A DNA stretch of 64,000 bases from Clostridium lundense DSM 17049 (GCF_000619945.1 NZ_JHVC01000007.1:1-64000); one strand, 5' to 3'; shown: positions 24,668 through 34,150, counted from the first letter of the stretch. Notes: a model not told the origin generated them from the letters alone. Numbers and translations are program-made.

Positions 24668-26068
24668 ATGGATAAAATAGAGTTAACACTAGAGGATGTA
24701 GAGGTAATACTTGAAAAGCATAAAGCTTTTTTTAATACACAGGAAACTAAAAGTATAGATTTTCGTATTGAACAATTAAAAAAATTAAAATGCGGTATAA
24801 AAAAATATGAGAGTAGAATTTTAGAAGCATTAAAAAAAGATCTACGAAAAAATGAAGTTGAAGCATATATTACTGAAGTTGGATTTGTGTATAACAGCAT
24901 TGAAGAGGCAATTAAGAATTTAAAGAGATGGGCAAAACCTAAAAAGGTAAAAACACCCGTTGTTTTAATGCCAGCAAAGAGTTTTATAATAAGTGAACCC
25001 TACGGAACGGTTTTAATAATTGGACCATATAACTATCCTTTTCAACTTATTATTGAACCATTAATAGGTGTAATTGCAGCAGGAAATTGTGCAGTACTTA
25101 AACCATCAGACATGTCACCAAATGTATCTTCGGTAATTATGCAGTTAATAGGGGATACATTTGAAAATAGATATGTAAGTTGTGTAGAAGGATCAATAGA
25201 AACAAATACAGCACTTATAAATTCTCATTTTGAATATATATTTTTCACTGGCAGTATAGCCGTGGGAAAAATAATAATGGAAGCAGCAGCTAAAAATTTA
25301 GTACCAGTTACGTTAGAACTAGGTGGAAAGAGTCCAGTAATAGTAGATGGTAGTGCAGATATTAAATTGGCAGCAAAGAAAATTATTTGGGGAAAAACAG
25401 TAAATGCAGGTCAAACCTGTGTGGCTCCAGATTATGTTGTTGTACATAATTCAATAAAAGATAAACTTATAAAAGAAATGGAAATGAGTATTAAAGAATT
25501 TTTCGGTACAGATATTCAAAAAAGTGAGTCCTTAGGTCGCATTATTAATGATAAACATTTTAATAGATTAAAAAATATACTAGAGAAGGATAAAGAGCAG
25601 ATAATTTATGGTGGAAAATATGATGAAATAGAAAAGTATATTGAACCTACTATAGTAGAGGTTTCATCATGGGATGCAGCAAGTATGGGTGAAGAAATAT
25701 TTGGACCTATTTTACCTATAATGACCTATATAAACTTAGATAAAGTAATAAATGATATAAAAAAGCAGCCAAAGCCATTAGCTTTATATTTATTTACTAC
25801 CAACAAAAATGTGGAGAATAAAGTTTTAAGTCAAATATCTTCTGGAGGTGTTTGTATAAATGAAACTATAACTCATTTAGCTAATTCAGCGCTTCCTTTT
25901 GGGGGAGTTGGAAATTCTGGAATAGGATCATATCATGGGGAACAAAGTTTTATAACTTTTTCCCATAGAAAAAGTGTTTTAAAAAAGAGTAATAGATTTG
26001 TTAATAAAATGCTTTTCCCACCATACAATGAAAAACAGTTAAATCTTATTAAGAAATTTTTTAAGTAG
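24668..26068 (+). CDS. NAD(P)-dependent aldehyde dehydrogenase (ALDH3-like)
   Basis: 466 residues from the ATG at 24668 (RBS aaggggag). NAD-binding elements GPYNYPFQL and FTGSIAVGK, the general base in LELGGKSP, and the catalytic Cys in NAGQTCVAPDY are all present. PFGGVGNSGIGSYHG is the usual ALDH3 C-terminal block. Length and the C-terminal basic-hydrophobic tail fit the class-3/fatty-aldehyde type, which oxidises medium to long aldehydes and may associate with membrane. There is no operon partner. Confidence 0.9.
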   Translation: MDKIELTLEDVEVILEKHKAFFNTQETKSIDFRIEQLKKLKCGIKKYESRILEALKKDLRKNEVEAYITEVGFVYNSIEEAIKNLKRWAKPKKVKTPVVLMPAKSFIISEPYGTVLIIGPYNYPFQLIIEPLIGVIAAGNCAVLKPSDMSPNVSSVIMQLIGDTFENRYVSCVEGSIETNTALINSHFEYIFFTGSIAVGKIIMEAAAKNLVPVTLELGGKSPVIVDGSADIKLAAKKIIWGKTVNAGQTCVAPDYVVVHNSIKDKLIKEMEMSIKEFFGTDIQKSESLGRIINDKHFNRLKNILEKDKEQIIYGGKYDEIEKYIEPTIVEVSSWDAASMGEEIFGPILPIMTYINLDKVINDIKKQPKPLALYLFTTNKNVENKVLSQISSGGVCINETITHLANSALPFGGVGNSGIGSYHGEQSFITFSHRKSVLKKSNRFVNKMLFPPYNEKQLNLIKKFFK

Positions 26069-26180
26069 ATGGTAAAAATGGAATATAAAGAAGCTGTTGA
26101 AGTTAAGATTTTTAGAAAAAAGTAATAATATTTTAATGCCAATTATCATTAAATGATTAAATCTATATATTAGTTTTAAA

Positions 26181-26231
26181 ATCAAAAATACAAACATAAA
26201 ATGAATTAGTTATTATGTTTGTATTTTTGAT
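26181..26231. terminator. Long perfect hairpin between aldehyde dehydrogenase and L,D-transpeptidase genes
   Basis: 19-base perfect arms starting ATCAAAAATACAAACATAA around a 13-base loop. It ends only 17 bases before the next start codon, so it terminates upstream transcripts and lies within or at the start of the next leader. Confidence 0.75.
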
Positions 26232-26248
26232 GAAAGGTATAAATTGGT

Positions 26249-27649
26249 ATGAAAAATATTAATATAAAGAAATTCTTTGAATTTGAAAAGGGGATTAAAG
26301 GAAATATTATTATCTTAGTAGCTTCAATTATACTAATATATTTACTTATTTCATTATATTTTGCTAATCATTATTTTTTTAATACAGTAATAAATGGAGT
26401 AGATGTATCATTAAAAGCACATGATGATGTAGATGATACTATTAGAAATTATATTAAAGATTATAAGTTACAGCTGATTGAAAGAAATGGGGAAATAGAA
26501 GAAATAATAGGACAAGATATAGGAATGCAGTACAATGAGAAAAATACTGCTTATAAAATTTATAAAATGAAAAATTCTTTTAAGTGGATAAGTTCCTTAT
26601 TAAATAAGCAAGAATATTATATAGGTGATTTATTTGTCTATAATGAAGATAAATTACAAAATAAAATAAATAGATTAAACTGTTTAAATATAGATATTAT
26701 AGAGTCACAAAATGTAAGTTTTAAGTATTTGAATGGTTCATATGAAACCGTTAAAGAGATATATGGGAATAAGATATATAAAGATAAACTGGATGAGGCT
26801 ATAGAAATGAGCATATTAGAAGGAAAAACAAAATTAGATTTAAATAGAAATTTTTGTTATGAAAATCCAAGGTATACCTTAAAATCCAATAAAACTTTTA
26901 AAACTAAAAATTTACTAAATAAATATGTAGGAACAAAAATTACTTATGTATTTGGAAGTAAAAATGAAATGTTAGATGGAAATATAATAAATCAATGGCT
27001 TAGTGTTGATGAAAATTTAGATATATTAATAAATAAAAAAGCAGTTAATGAATATGTACAAAGATTGAGTAAAAAATATGATACAGTTGGAATAGGAAGA
27101 AAAATTAAAACATCAACAAATAAAATAGTAGAAGTTAAGGGTGGATTTTATGGATGGAAAATTAATTATGCTGATGAAGTAAAAGCGTTATTGGAAAATA
27201 TTAAACTTGGTGAAGTAATAAAAAAAGAACCTATATATGTTCAAAAGGCTTTATTTAGGGATGAGGATGACATAGGGAATACTTATGTAGAAATTAACAT
27301 AACAAGACAACATTTATGGTTTTATAAGGATGGAGAGCTTATAACAGAAGGGGCTGTAGTAACAGGTAATCCTAATAAAGGAAATGGGACTACTGTTGGA
27401 GTGTATATGCTTAATTATAAACAAAAAGGAGCAACTTTGACAGGAGAAAACTATAGTTCAGAAGTAACTTATTGGATGCCCTTTAACGGAAATATAGGGA
27501 TACATGATGCAAGCTGGAGACATTCTTTTGGAAAGAATATATATAGGAGAAATGGAAGCCATGGATGCGTAAATACCCCATTACATTTAGCTAAAACAAT
27601 TTTTGAAAATATAGAAGAGGGAACTCCCATTATTTGCTATGAAGAATAG
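26249..27649 (+). CDS. L,D-transpeptidase with peptidoglycan-binding domain
   Basis: 466 residues: an N-terminal membrane anchor (about 18-42), a PG_binding_4-type repeat region (about 60-330), and a C-terminal YkuD catalytic domain from VEINITRQHLWFYKDGELI. The YkuD domain has the active-site GIHDASWR and SHGCVN with the catalytic His and Cys near residue 445. Such enzymes make 3-3 (or anchor 4-3) cross-links in peptidoglycan and confer resistance to many beta-lactams. The RBS is weak (gaaaggta). Confidence 0.9.
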   Translation: MKNINIKKFFEFEKGIKGNIIILVASIILIYLLISLYFANHYFFNTVINGVDVSLKAHDDVDDTIRNYIKDYKLQLIERNGEIEEIIGQDIGMQYNEKNTAYKIYKMKNSFKWISSLLNKQEYYIGDLFVYNEDKLQNKINRLNCLNIDIIESQNVSFKYLNGSYETVKEIYGNKIYKDKLDEAIEMSILEGKTKLDLNRNFCYENPRYTLKSNKTFKTKNLLNKYVGTKITYVFGSKNEMLDGNIINQWLSVDENLDILINKKAVNEYVQRLSKKYDTVGIGRKIKTSTNKIVEVKGGFYGWKINYADEVKALLENIKLGEVIKKEPIYVQKALFRDEDDIGNTYVEINITRQHLWFYKDGELITEGAVVTGNPNKGNGTTVGVYMLNYKQKGATLTGENYSSEVTYWMPFNGNIGIHDASWRHSFGKNIYRRNGSHGCVNTPLHLAKTIFENIEEGTPIICYEE

Positions 27650-27713
27650 AAAAACAGGAAGCCTCTAGGATATATAATTAAATTGTGAATACAATTTTAA
27701 TAAATTAGAAAGA

Positions 27714-27852
27714 GTAAAGAGCGGCTACGCCCCTGGATAATGATTTCCTCTAAAGAATAACGACTTCTTAGGAGTGAAACTCCTAAGAAGTCTGTTGATA
27801 GGCTTCAGTGAGAGTAAAAACTCCGCCTGAATCCAGGAACTTTGTCTATATA
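27714..27852 (+). repeat. Dispersed ~135-bp repeat, rearranged copy with extra hairpin
   Basis: It shares GTAAAGAGCGGCTACG, CCTGGATAA and CTTCAGTGAGAGTAAAAACT with the copies at 44365 and 59554. Between these blocks an additional perfect hairpin (arms CTTCTTAGGAGT / ACTCCTAAGAAG, loop gaa, 27763-27789) has been inserted. It lies between convergent genes. Confidence 0.75.
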
Positions 27853-27854
27853 AC

Positions 27855-29180
27855 TTAAATTAAATCATCTAAGCCATTAACTGTAGTTTGTTCATGCTCA
27901 TCAATAGGAATAACTATGCATTTTTGACCATCAATTATTTGAGATTTTATTTGAGGTATTTTTTCAGGTTTTACTTGAAGTATAACATCATAGTGAGAAG
28001 TAGCCTTATTATCTTCTGAATTTGTATCGTCAGCTTCTTCTAAAATCACATTATCATCATCAACTTCTGTAGATAGGTGAGTTTCATTATCTACAGCCGA
28101 CTCTTGTTTAACTTGATCAAGTCTAGCTTCAAGCATTTCTACTTTCTTTTCAAGTTGTTTTTCCTTTTTTCTTTGGGCATTTGCTTTAAGTACTTTTGAG
28201 TCAATTAAATTCTCTGCTAAAGGCATGTCTTCACCAAAGTTTTCTACATAAGATTTTTCAATTTTAGTAGTAGCTTCTTCAGGAACTCCGCTTTCTATTA
28301 AAAGATTTTGTATATCCTTTTGTGTTAAGGTTATAGGTTCAGCGTCTGTATCATCATATATTTCATTGTGTTCATCTATCATAGCAGTTAGGTTCTCTTG
28401 TATTTCCATAAAAGTTTCCTCAGCTTTTTTTTCATCAGTATCAATATAATCTTTAATAATTGTTTGGAAGGTTTCTTTTTGGATAGAGGCAGTCTGTTTT
28501 GAATAACAACCTAAAGCCTCTTCCATTAGTTCAGGATGTGGATCCTTTGCATTTTTAGTGTAATACATAATAGAGTTAACATCTGAACCACGATTAATAA
28601 AAGCTGGGAATATAAAGCCGATAGTTGGAAAATTGACTACCCAATCTCTAATACGTGCTTTAATTTTCTGTTCTTCTTCAAAGTATCTAAGTCCAGGATC
28701 TGAAAGTGAAACAGGACATATTGCACATAGAATATATTCATATATTTCTTCAGACTCATCTATTTTAGCATTATCAGTGGTTTTAGTAATAACATCATAA
28801 GCATCATGAAAAACTAGTATTAAAAAATTACCGGTATAATCATAACAATCTATAATGGAGTTATAAAAATCTTGAAGAAGAGCATCATCTTTTAATCCGC
28901 TTTTTTTAAGCTGCATAAGAGAAATTTGTTTTTCATTTTCAAGATTTTCATTAAGTGGAAAGTTAAGCTCCAAAATATTATTGCCAATAGTTCCAGATAG
29001 GACTTTTTTAGCAATTTCTAAATACTTAAAGTACTCATCCTCCTCTAAATTTAAAAAGCTTTCTCTAAAATTTAAAATGATATTTTTTTCGCCATTAACA
29101 TAGCAACCACACATTTTAGTGAAGGTGCAATGATCTTTCTTTAAACGTTTTTTTAACTCAAGTATATCTTTTTTTCTCAT
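27855..29180 (-). CDS. DUF4317 family protein
   Basis: 441 residues, acidic, soluble. The N-terminus MRKKDILELKKRLKKDHCTFTKMCGCYVNGEKN is the DUF4317 signature, with a paired-cysteine CGCYV. A charged coiled coil lies around 320-355. The family is widespread in Clostridia and its function is unknown. RBS ggagggg. It is divergent from the EF-Tu-like gene at 29489 across a 308-base A/T-rich region in which I see only likely promoters. Confidence 0.82.
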   Translation of the reverse strand: MRKKDILELKKRLKKDHCTFTKMCGCYVNGEKNIILNFRESFLNLEEDEYFKYLEIAKKVLSGTIGNNILELNFPLNENLENEKQISLMQLKKSGLKDDALLQDFYNSIIDCYDYTGNFLILVFHDAYDVITKTTDNAKIDESEEIYEYILCAICPVSLSDPGLRYFEEEQKIKARIRDWVVNFPTIGFIFPAFINRGSDVNSIMYYTKNAKDPHPELMEEALGCYSKQTASIQKETFQTIIKDYIDTDEKKAEETFMEIQENLTAMIDEHNEIYDDTDAEPITLTQKDIQNLLIESGVPEEATTKIEKSYVENFGEDMPLAENLIDSKVLKANAQRKKEKQLEKKVEMLEARLDQVKQESAVDNETHLSTEVDDDNVILEEADDTNSEDNKATSHYDVILQVKPEKIPQIKSQIIDGQKCIVIPIDEHEQTTVNGLDDLI

Positions 29181-29488
29181 ATATAAACCCCTCCATCTAG
29201 TCTTTTCTATTTATAGGTATTAATTATAAGGCAACTCATTGTCTTATTTATTTTAATAATTAAGTTTATGTAAGCCAAATTAATAGTTAACCACTCACTT
29301 AAGTATAGTATTTTTTTTATATTAATTAAAGATTTTAAATGAAAAATGAATATATATTTCTTAAACTAGGTTGTAATCAAATGACTATATTACCTGCAAA
29401 AACTAACATCAATTATGTACTATTGGTTAAAAGTTACGATAAATTAATAATATATCTAAATAAATCCAGATGGAGGAGGTAATACAAG

Positions 29489-29833
29489 ATGGGTTTCTTG
29501 AATAAATTATTTAGCAAAAAATTGGATTTACAGTCCCAAGATGCATCTAGCATTTATACGTTTTATATTGAGGATATATTTACAATTAAAACAGTAGGCT
29601 GTATCGTAGTTGGTATAGTAAAAGGTGCAGATATTCGAGTCGGTGACGAAGTATATATTATAGATACCAATGGAAATAGGCTGCAATCCAAAGTCATGGG
29701 GATGGAAAATCCAAGAGTAGGGAAAATGAATATAGCACCTGTTGGAAGCAATGTGGGCATTCTTTTGTCTGATATTGAAGCAAAAGATTTAAATAGAGGT
29801 GATATTTTAACTAATGAAAAGAAAATTAATTAG
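29489..29833 (+). CDS. Isolated EF-Tu domain-2-like beta-barrel protein
   Basis: 114 residues. Residues about 25-110 (FYIEDIFTIKTVGCIVVGIV, DIRVGDEVYIID, PVGSNVGILLSDIEAKDLNRGDIL) follow EF-Tu domain 2 closely, but there is no GTPase domain. Domain 2 of translation factors contacts aminoacyl-tRNA and the ribosome, so an isolated copy might mimic or compete with a factor; this is inference. RBS ggaggagg. It is followed after 11 bases by an unknown gene in the same operon. Confidence 0.8.
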   Translation: MGFLNKLFSKKLDLQSQDASSIYTFYIEDIFTIKTVGCIVVGIVKGADIRVGDEVYIIDTNGNRLQSKVMGMENPRVGKMNIAPVGSNVGILLSDIEAKDLNRGDILTNEKKIN

Positions 29834-29844
29834 GGGTGGTTTAA

Positions 29845-30903
29845 TTGAAGGAAGTTTTGTCTGACTATATTGAATGGTGTAAGAAACCTTGTAAAGAAAG
29901 TGAAGCTATAGAAATTAAGAGCCTTTATGGAGATGAAAGGTTTCAAAAGTTATATAAATATACTGAGGAAAATCCTGATGTTATAGGAGATGTATTAAAA
30001 ATACTAGGCAGTTTCTTAAAGGAAATGGATATATCAAAGGCATGTGCCACTGCCCATTTTTGTGGAGCATTAATTGAAGGAAGTAATATATTTGATATAG
30101 GAAATAATTTAGTAGATCTATTTGAAAAAGTAATTAATTTAAGTGCTGAATGTATAACTAAAATTCCAGATATAGATAATGCAGATTGGAATATATTACT
30201 TAAAAACTTTCCAAATGAAGTTAAGGCTTATCATGGTAGCGAACTATTAACACTGGCAGTTATGACTGTTATTGCAAGAAATCCGGAAAGTCGTTATTAT
30301 TTGAGAGAAAAGAAGTTATATAAAAAATTAGAATTTTTAGAGCCATATGTAAAATCTATAGTATATGTAATATTTGTACATGATGCTTGTTATGATTTAA
30401 AGGTATTAGTATTAGCACCAGAAACAAAAAAAGGTTTTTTGATGAAAGCTTATGACATTCATAATTGTTTTTATCTTTTTACATTGTTAGAAGCAGAGTT
30501 ATATAGAAAAGGCTGGCATAAAGATTATGAACTTAAAGATTATATTTTTAATGAAGAAATTTATAATACTGCTATAGGGGCTTTTTATCCTAAAAAAACA
30601 TACACAATAGAAGCACATTGTTCCTATCAAACTTATTTTGCAATAAATGGACAAGAAGAAGAAAAATCAAATTTAAGCAACATGATTTTTGGAGAAATGC
30701 CTCCAGAGTATCTTCCAAAACATAAAGGATGTCCTATTATTATTATGAAGGAAGATAATATAAAGGGACGCAGAAGCTGGGATAGTAATTTTTCTTTTAA
30801 ATGCCATGATGGACTATCACCTCATATAGAAATTTTAGAGAAGCTAACAGAAAAAGAAGTAGAAGAATGGATAGATAGTTTATTAAATAAAGAACAAGAA
30901 TAG
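29845..30903 (+). CDS. Unknown cytosolic protein paired with the EF-Tu-like gene
   Basis: 352 residues from a TTG start behind aggggtggt, 11 bases after the EF-Tu-like gene. There are no membrane segments. The N-terminal half is helical (FQKLYKYTEENPDVIGDVLKILGSFLKEMDIS, CATAHFCGALIEGSN), and the C-terminal part has conserved-looking KGCPIIIMKEDN and RRSWDSNFSFKCHDGLSPH. I do not recognise the family. The tight pairing suggests it acts with the domain-2 protein. Confidence 0.65.
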   Translation: MKEVLSDYIEWCKKPCKESEAIEIKSLYGDERFQKLYKYTEENPDVIGDVLKILGSFLKEMDISKACATAHFCGALIEGSNIFDIGNNLVDLFEKVINLSAECITKIPDIDNADWNILLKNFPNEVKAYHGSELLTLAVMTVIARNPESRYYLREKKLYKKLEFLEPYVKSIVYVIFVHDACYDLKVLVLAPETKKGFLMKAYDIHNCFYLFTLLEAELYRKGWHKDYELKDYIFNEEIYNTAIGAFYPKKTYTIEAHCSYQTYFAINGQEEEKSNLSNMIFGEMPPEYLPKHKGCPIIIMKEDNIKGRRSWDSNFSFKCHDGLSPHIEILEKLTEKEVEEWIDSLLNKEQE

Positions 30904-30974
30904 ATTACATACTGTAAGGTGAGTAAATGATTTAATAAAGTTTTTAAAAGATAATTGAATAGAAGCATATAAAA

Positions 30975-31019
30975 TGGCCAATTAAAGTGTTTAGTTATAC
31001 TTTGGATTGGCTGTTTTTA
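30975..31019 (+). terminator. Rho-independent terminator
   Basis: Arms GGCCAAT.AAAGT and ACTTT.ATTGGCT, then TTTTT. It ends the EF-Tu-like operon. Confidence 0.85.
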
Positions 31020-31131
31020 TTGTATTATATTTGGTACTTGCAAAATATTATGAATAAATAGATTGAGGTTCATTATTAATGAAAAAATGGTCATTTTATA
31101 CAATGTATTGTTATTTTTTTAACTTTTATGT

Positions 31132-31250
31132 TGTAAACGTATTGAAATTTATGACTAAGTATGATATATTTACTTCCGGAGAGTTAGTTGTACATACAAC
31201 TGACAGGATTATAAAAGATAATTAAGTCTAAATAATTATCTTTTAAACAA
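31132..31250 (+). promoter_or_regulatory. Structured leader and cre-like site upstream of the EIIC/PanE operon
   Basis: TGTAAACGTATTGA (31132-31145) is a partial CcpA (cre) match. Downstream are two hairpins: GTTAGTTGT/ACAACTGAC (31183-31204, one mismatch, loop acat) and a perfect 12-base stem AAAAGATAATTA/TAATTATCTTTT (31213-31244) that could act as a terminator. The 104 further bases before the start codon show nothing recognisable. No known riboswitch class is recognised. Confidence 0.5.
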
Positions 31251-31353
31251 ATTACTAGTAATTTATATAAAAATAATTTTACAAATTTTAAATCCGGATG
31301 ATAAAAAATAAACAATTGATAAAGACAAATTTTATGATAGGAAGAAGAGAAAT

Positions 31354-32439
31354 ATGATACAAGAGAAGTTAATTAAAGAAGAAAATATAGTAGAAAAAGA
31401 AAAATCAACATGTAAAGAAAGATTAACACCTAAAGATTATTTAAATAAAGTTTTGGCTGGAACTGCAACTGGAATTGTTGTTGGATTAATTCCAAATGCA
31501 ATTTTGGGTGCAATATTTAAAAGCTTAATGCATGATTCACCTATATTCGCTACTTTTTATAATGCTGTGAGTATTATGCAGTTTATAGTGCCAGTTCTTG
31601 TGGGAGTTTTGGTAGCTATGCAATTTGAACTTAATCCTATGCAATCAGTTATTGTTGGATCAGCAGTATTTTTAGGTTCAGGTGCTTATAAGGTTACTGA
31701 ACATGGTGTACAAATGGTTGGTATAGGCGATTTAATAAATATAATGTTACTTTCAGCTATAGCAGTTTATGCTATTAGAGCAATTGGAAATAAGCTAGGA
31801 TCTTTAACAATATTGCTACTACCAATTATAGCTGGAGCAGGTGTGGGTATTATTGGGATATTTATGCTTCCTTATGTAAGTAAAATTACTTTAGTAATAG
31901 GTAATGTAATTAATAACTTTGCAGTATTACAACCATTATTAATGTGTATTTTAATTAGTGTTTCATTTTCAATTTTAATTATTTCACCAATTTCAACTGT
32001 AGCAATAGGAATTGCAATAGGAATAACAGGATTAGGTGCTGGAGCAGCTGCTATTGGAGTTACTGCTTGTACAGCTGTTTTAGTAATTGGATCAAGAAGA
32101 GTAAATCAAAGTGGAGTTACTTTATCTGTTTTATTAGGAGCTATGAAAATGATGATGCCAAATTTAGTTAAGTACCCAATAATAGCAGTACCTATTATTG
32201 CCAATGGTATCTTCTGTGGAATAGGTGGATATTTGTTTAATATATCAGGTACAGCTAAAAGTGCTGGATTTGGAATAACTGGATTAGTTGGCCCTTTAGC
32301 AGCTATAAATAGTTCAAGCTCAATTGTTGGAGTGTTATTAGCATTCATTGTGATACCTTTTGTAGGTGCATTTTTTATTGATTGGTTCTGTAGAAAAGTT
32401 ATACATTTATATGATGATAATATTTTTAAATACATTTAA
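31354..32439 (+). CDS. PTS_EIIC_2-type membrane transporter (no EIIA/EIIB)
   Basis: 361 residues with a charged cytosolic N-terminus (to about 35) and about ten membrane segments. The run GLIPNAILGAIFK, glycine-rich TGLGAGAAAIGVTACTA, and GLVGPLAAINSS match the PTS_EIIC_2 family (PF13303), which resembles an EIIC domain but usually lacks phosphotransfer partners. It is coupled to a PanE-like reductase 29 bases downstream. The substrate is unknown, and a keto acid or pantoate-like compound is a guess from the neighbour. Confidence 0.75.
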   Translation: MIQEKLIKEENIVEKEKSTCKERLTPKDYLNKVLAGTATGIVVGLIPNAILGAIFKSLMHDSPIFATFYNAVSIMQFIVPVLVGVLVAMQFELNPMQSVIVGSAVFLGSGAYKVTEHGVQMVGIGDLINIMLLSAIAVYAIRAIGNKLGSLTILLLPIIAGAGVGIIGIFMLPYVSKITLVIGNVINNFAVLQPLLMCILISVSFSILIISPISTVAIGIAIGITGLGAGAAAIGVTACTAVLVIGSRRVNQSGVTLSVLLGAMKMMMPNLVKYPIIAVPIIANGIFCGIGGYLFNISGTAKSAGFGITGLVGPLAAINSSSSIVGVLLAFIVIPFVGAFFIDWFCRKVIHLYDDNIFKYI

Positions 32440-32468
32440 ATTAATGCAAAAAAGGATGGTGGCTTAAA

Positions 32469-33398
32469 ATGAAAATTGCAATTGTTGGAGCAGGAGCTAT
32501 GGGCTCACGTTATGGATATATGTTACATAAAGTTGGAAATGAAGTTCTTTTAGTAGATGGTTGGAAAGAACATGTAGATATTATAAATAAAGAAGGATTA
32601 ACAGTTGAAGAGAATGGAGCATTAAACAAGGTAAAAATACCAGCAGTGTTACCTGAAGATGCTACAGAAGTTCCAGACTTAATAATTTTATTTACTAAGT
32701 CAATGGGATTAGAACCTATGTTGAAATCTATAAAAAATATTTTAGGAAAGCATACAAGAGTATTGTGCTTATTAAATGGATTAGGTCATAGTGAAACTAT
32801 TGAAAAATATGTTGATAGAAAAAATATACTTATGGGAGTAACTTTGTGGACAGCTGGTTTAGCAGGCCCTGGACATGCTGTATTAGTTGGAGATGGAAGC
32901 TTAGAAGTACAAAACGTTGATTCTAACATGGATGTAGAAGCAAAAGAGATTTGTGATATACTAAGCCAAGCTGGATTAAAAGCTCATTATAGTGAAGATG
33001 TATTATTCTCAATATGGCGCAAGGCTTGTGTAAATGGAACTTTAAATAGTTGTTGTACAATTTTTGATTGTAATATTAAGGAATTCGGAGAATTAAAAGA
33101 AGCACCACAACTTATTCGTAACATTATAAAAGAATTTGCTAATGTTGCTCATAAATATGGAGTTGAATTAAATGTTGAAGAAGTTGCAAAAGGAATAGAA
33201 AAGATATATGATCCAAGCCAAGCTGGAGAACATTATCCATCAATGCATCAAGATTTAATTCAGAATCATCGTTTTACAGAAATCGATTATATAAATGGAT
33301 ATGTATCTAGAAAAGGTAAAGAATTTAATATAAATACACAATACAATGATTTAATTACTGCTATTATTCATGGAAAAGAACAATTAATTATTAAATAA
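32469..33398 (+). CDS. Ketopantoate reductase (2-dehydropantoate 2-reductase) family protein
   Basis: 309 residues, the usual ApbA/PanE length. An N-terminal Rossmann domain has the NADP motif GAGAMGSRYG (7-16). The central FTKSMGLEPML carries the family lysine, and the C-terminal helical domain has WRKACVNGTLNSCCTIFDC and SMHQDLIQNHRFTEIDYING, with expected Asn, Ser and Glu residues. It reduces ketopantoate to pantoate or a related 2-oxo acid. RBS aaggatggtgg. Pairing with a transporter and not with panB/panC argues for a role other than coenzyme A synthesis. Confidence 0.85.
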   Translation: MKIAIVGAGAMGSRYGYMLHKVGNEVLLVDGWKEHVDIINKEGLTVEENGALNKVKIPAVLPEDATEVPDLIILFTKSMGLEPMLKSIKNILGKHTRVLCLLNGLGHSETIEKYVDRKNILMGVTLWTAGLAGPGHAVLVGDGSLEVQNVDSNMDVEAKEICDILSQAGLKAHYSEDVLFSIWRKACVNGTLNSCCTIFDCNIKEFGELKEAPQLIRNIIKEFANVAHKYGVELNVEEVAKGIEKIYDPSQAGEHYPSMHQDLIQNHRFTEIDYINGYVSRKGKEFNINTQYNDLITAIIHGKEQLIIK

Positions 33399-33410
33399 AT
33401 ACAGTTGTTT

Positions 33411-33450
33411 AAAAAAAGTTGATTATTAATTTATTAATCAACTTTTTTTA
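33411..33450. terminator. Rho-independent terminator
   Basis: AAAAAAAGTTGATTA and TAATCAACTTTTTTT arms, functional in either direction. The rest of 33399-33612 is plain A/T-rich. Confidence 0.88.
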
Positions 33451-33612
33451 GCTACTATTCATACAATTAAATAATTCTTTTAATAGTAAAAATATAGGAT
33501 AAAAATACTTTTATATAAAACAGTGGCATTAATTTAGTTGCAAATGTTAGAAATTATCTTTAATATATTATTTATATAGAAAAAATTATAAGAATTTATG
33601 AGGGAGGATATA

Positions 33613-34038
33613 ATGCTAGAACAAAATTTCTGCGAGTGTTTATTTTTTACTGCAACTAGGTTAAAAAAGATAGCAGCTAAAATAGCTGAAGACGAGTTAA
33701 AGTTACTAGGAATGTCGCCTACATATGTATATATACTTCTTGGTGTAAAATTTAAACCTGGAATAACACAAAAGGAATTAAGTGAAGAACTTCATTTAAA
33801 GCCGTCTACAATAACTAGACTTATAGATAAATTGGTGATAAATGGTTTGGTTGAGAGGAGAGCTGAAGGAAAGTTATCTCATATATACTTAACTAAAAAT
33901 GGAGAAGAAATTCAAGAAGATATACAAAAGTATAGGGTAAAGTTACACAATCGTTATAGAGAAATATTAGGAAAAGAAGAATATGATTTATTAACTAAGA
34001 TAACAAATGATTCCGCAAGAATATTAGAATCTAAGTAG
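33613..34038 (+). CDS. MarR-family transcriptional regulator
   Basis: 141 residues from the ATG at 33613 (RBS gggagg, 6 bases away). The winged helix is visible: GITQKELSEELHLKPSTITRLIDKLVINGLVERRAEG, then a wing with LSHIYLTKNGEE. MarR proteins are small-molecule-responsive dimeric regulators. The start CECLFFTATRLKKIAAK holds cysteines that might respond to oxidants. No adjacent divergent target gene is evident. Confidence 0.88.
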   Translation: MLEQNFCECLFFTATRLKKIAAKIAEDELKLLGMSPTYVYILLGVKFKPGITQKELSEELHLKPSTITRLIDKLVINGLVERRAEGKLSHIYLTKNGEEIQEDIQKYRVKLHNRYREILGKEEYDLLTKITNDSARILESK

Positions 34039-34108
34039 ATATGTTAATTTAAAAAATAAGCATATAATTTAATGATATAATATAGAATAAAAAGGAAGGT
34101 GGATTGCA

Positions 34109-34150
34109 ATGTTATTAGTTATAGTAGTTAGCTCCATGCAAAGATTGTAG
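34109..34150 (+). CDS. Candidate 13-residue leader peptide
   Basis: ATG with a good RBS (aaggaaggtgg, 6-base gap), encoding MLLVIVVSSMQRL and a TAG. It overlaps the 5' arm of an alternative RNA structure (see next feature), the classic layout of a translation-sensing leader. It is too short for homology, and the case rests on RBS plus structure. Confidence 0.5.
   Translation: MLLVIVVSSMQRL

Noticed and set aside
31171..31250. Possible riboswitch in the EIIC/PanE leader
   Set aside because: Two hairpins are clear, but no consensus core of a known class could be recognised, so only a structured leader is reported.
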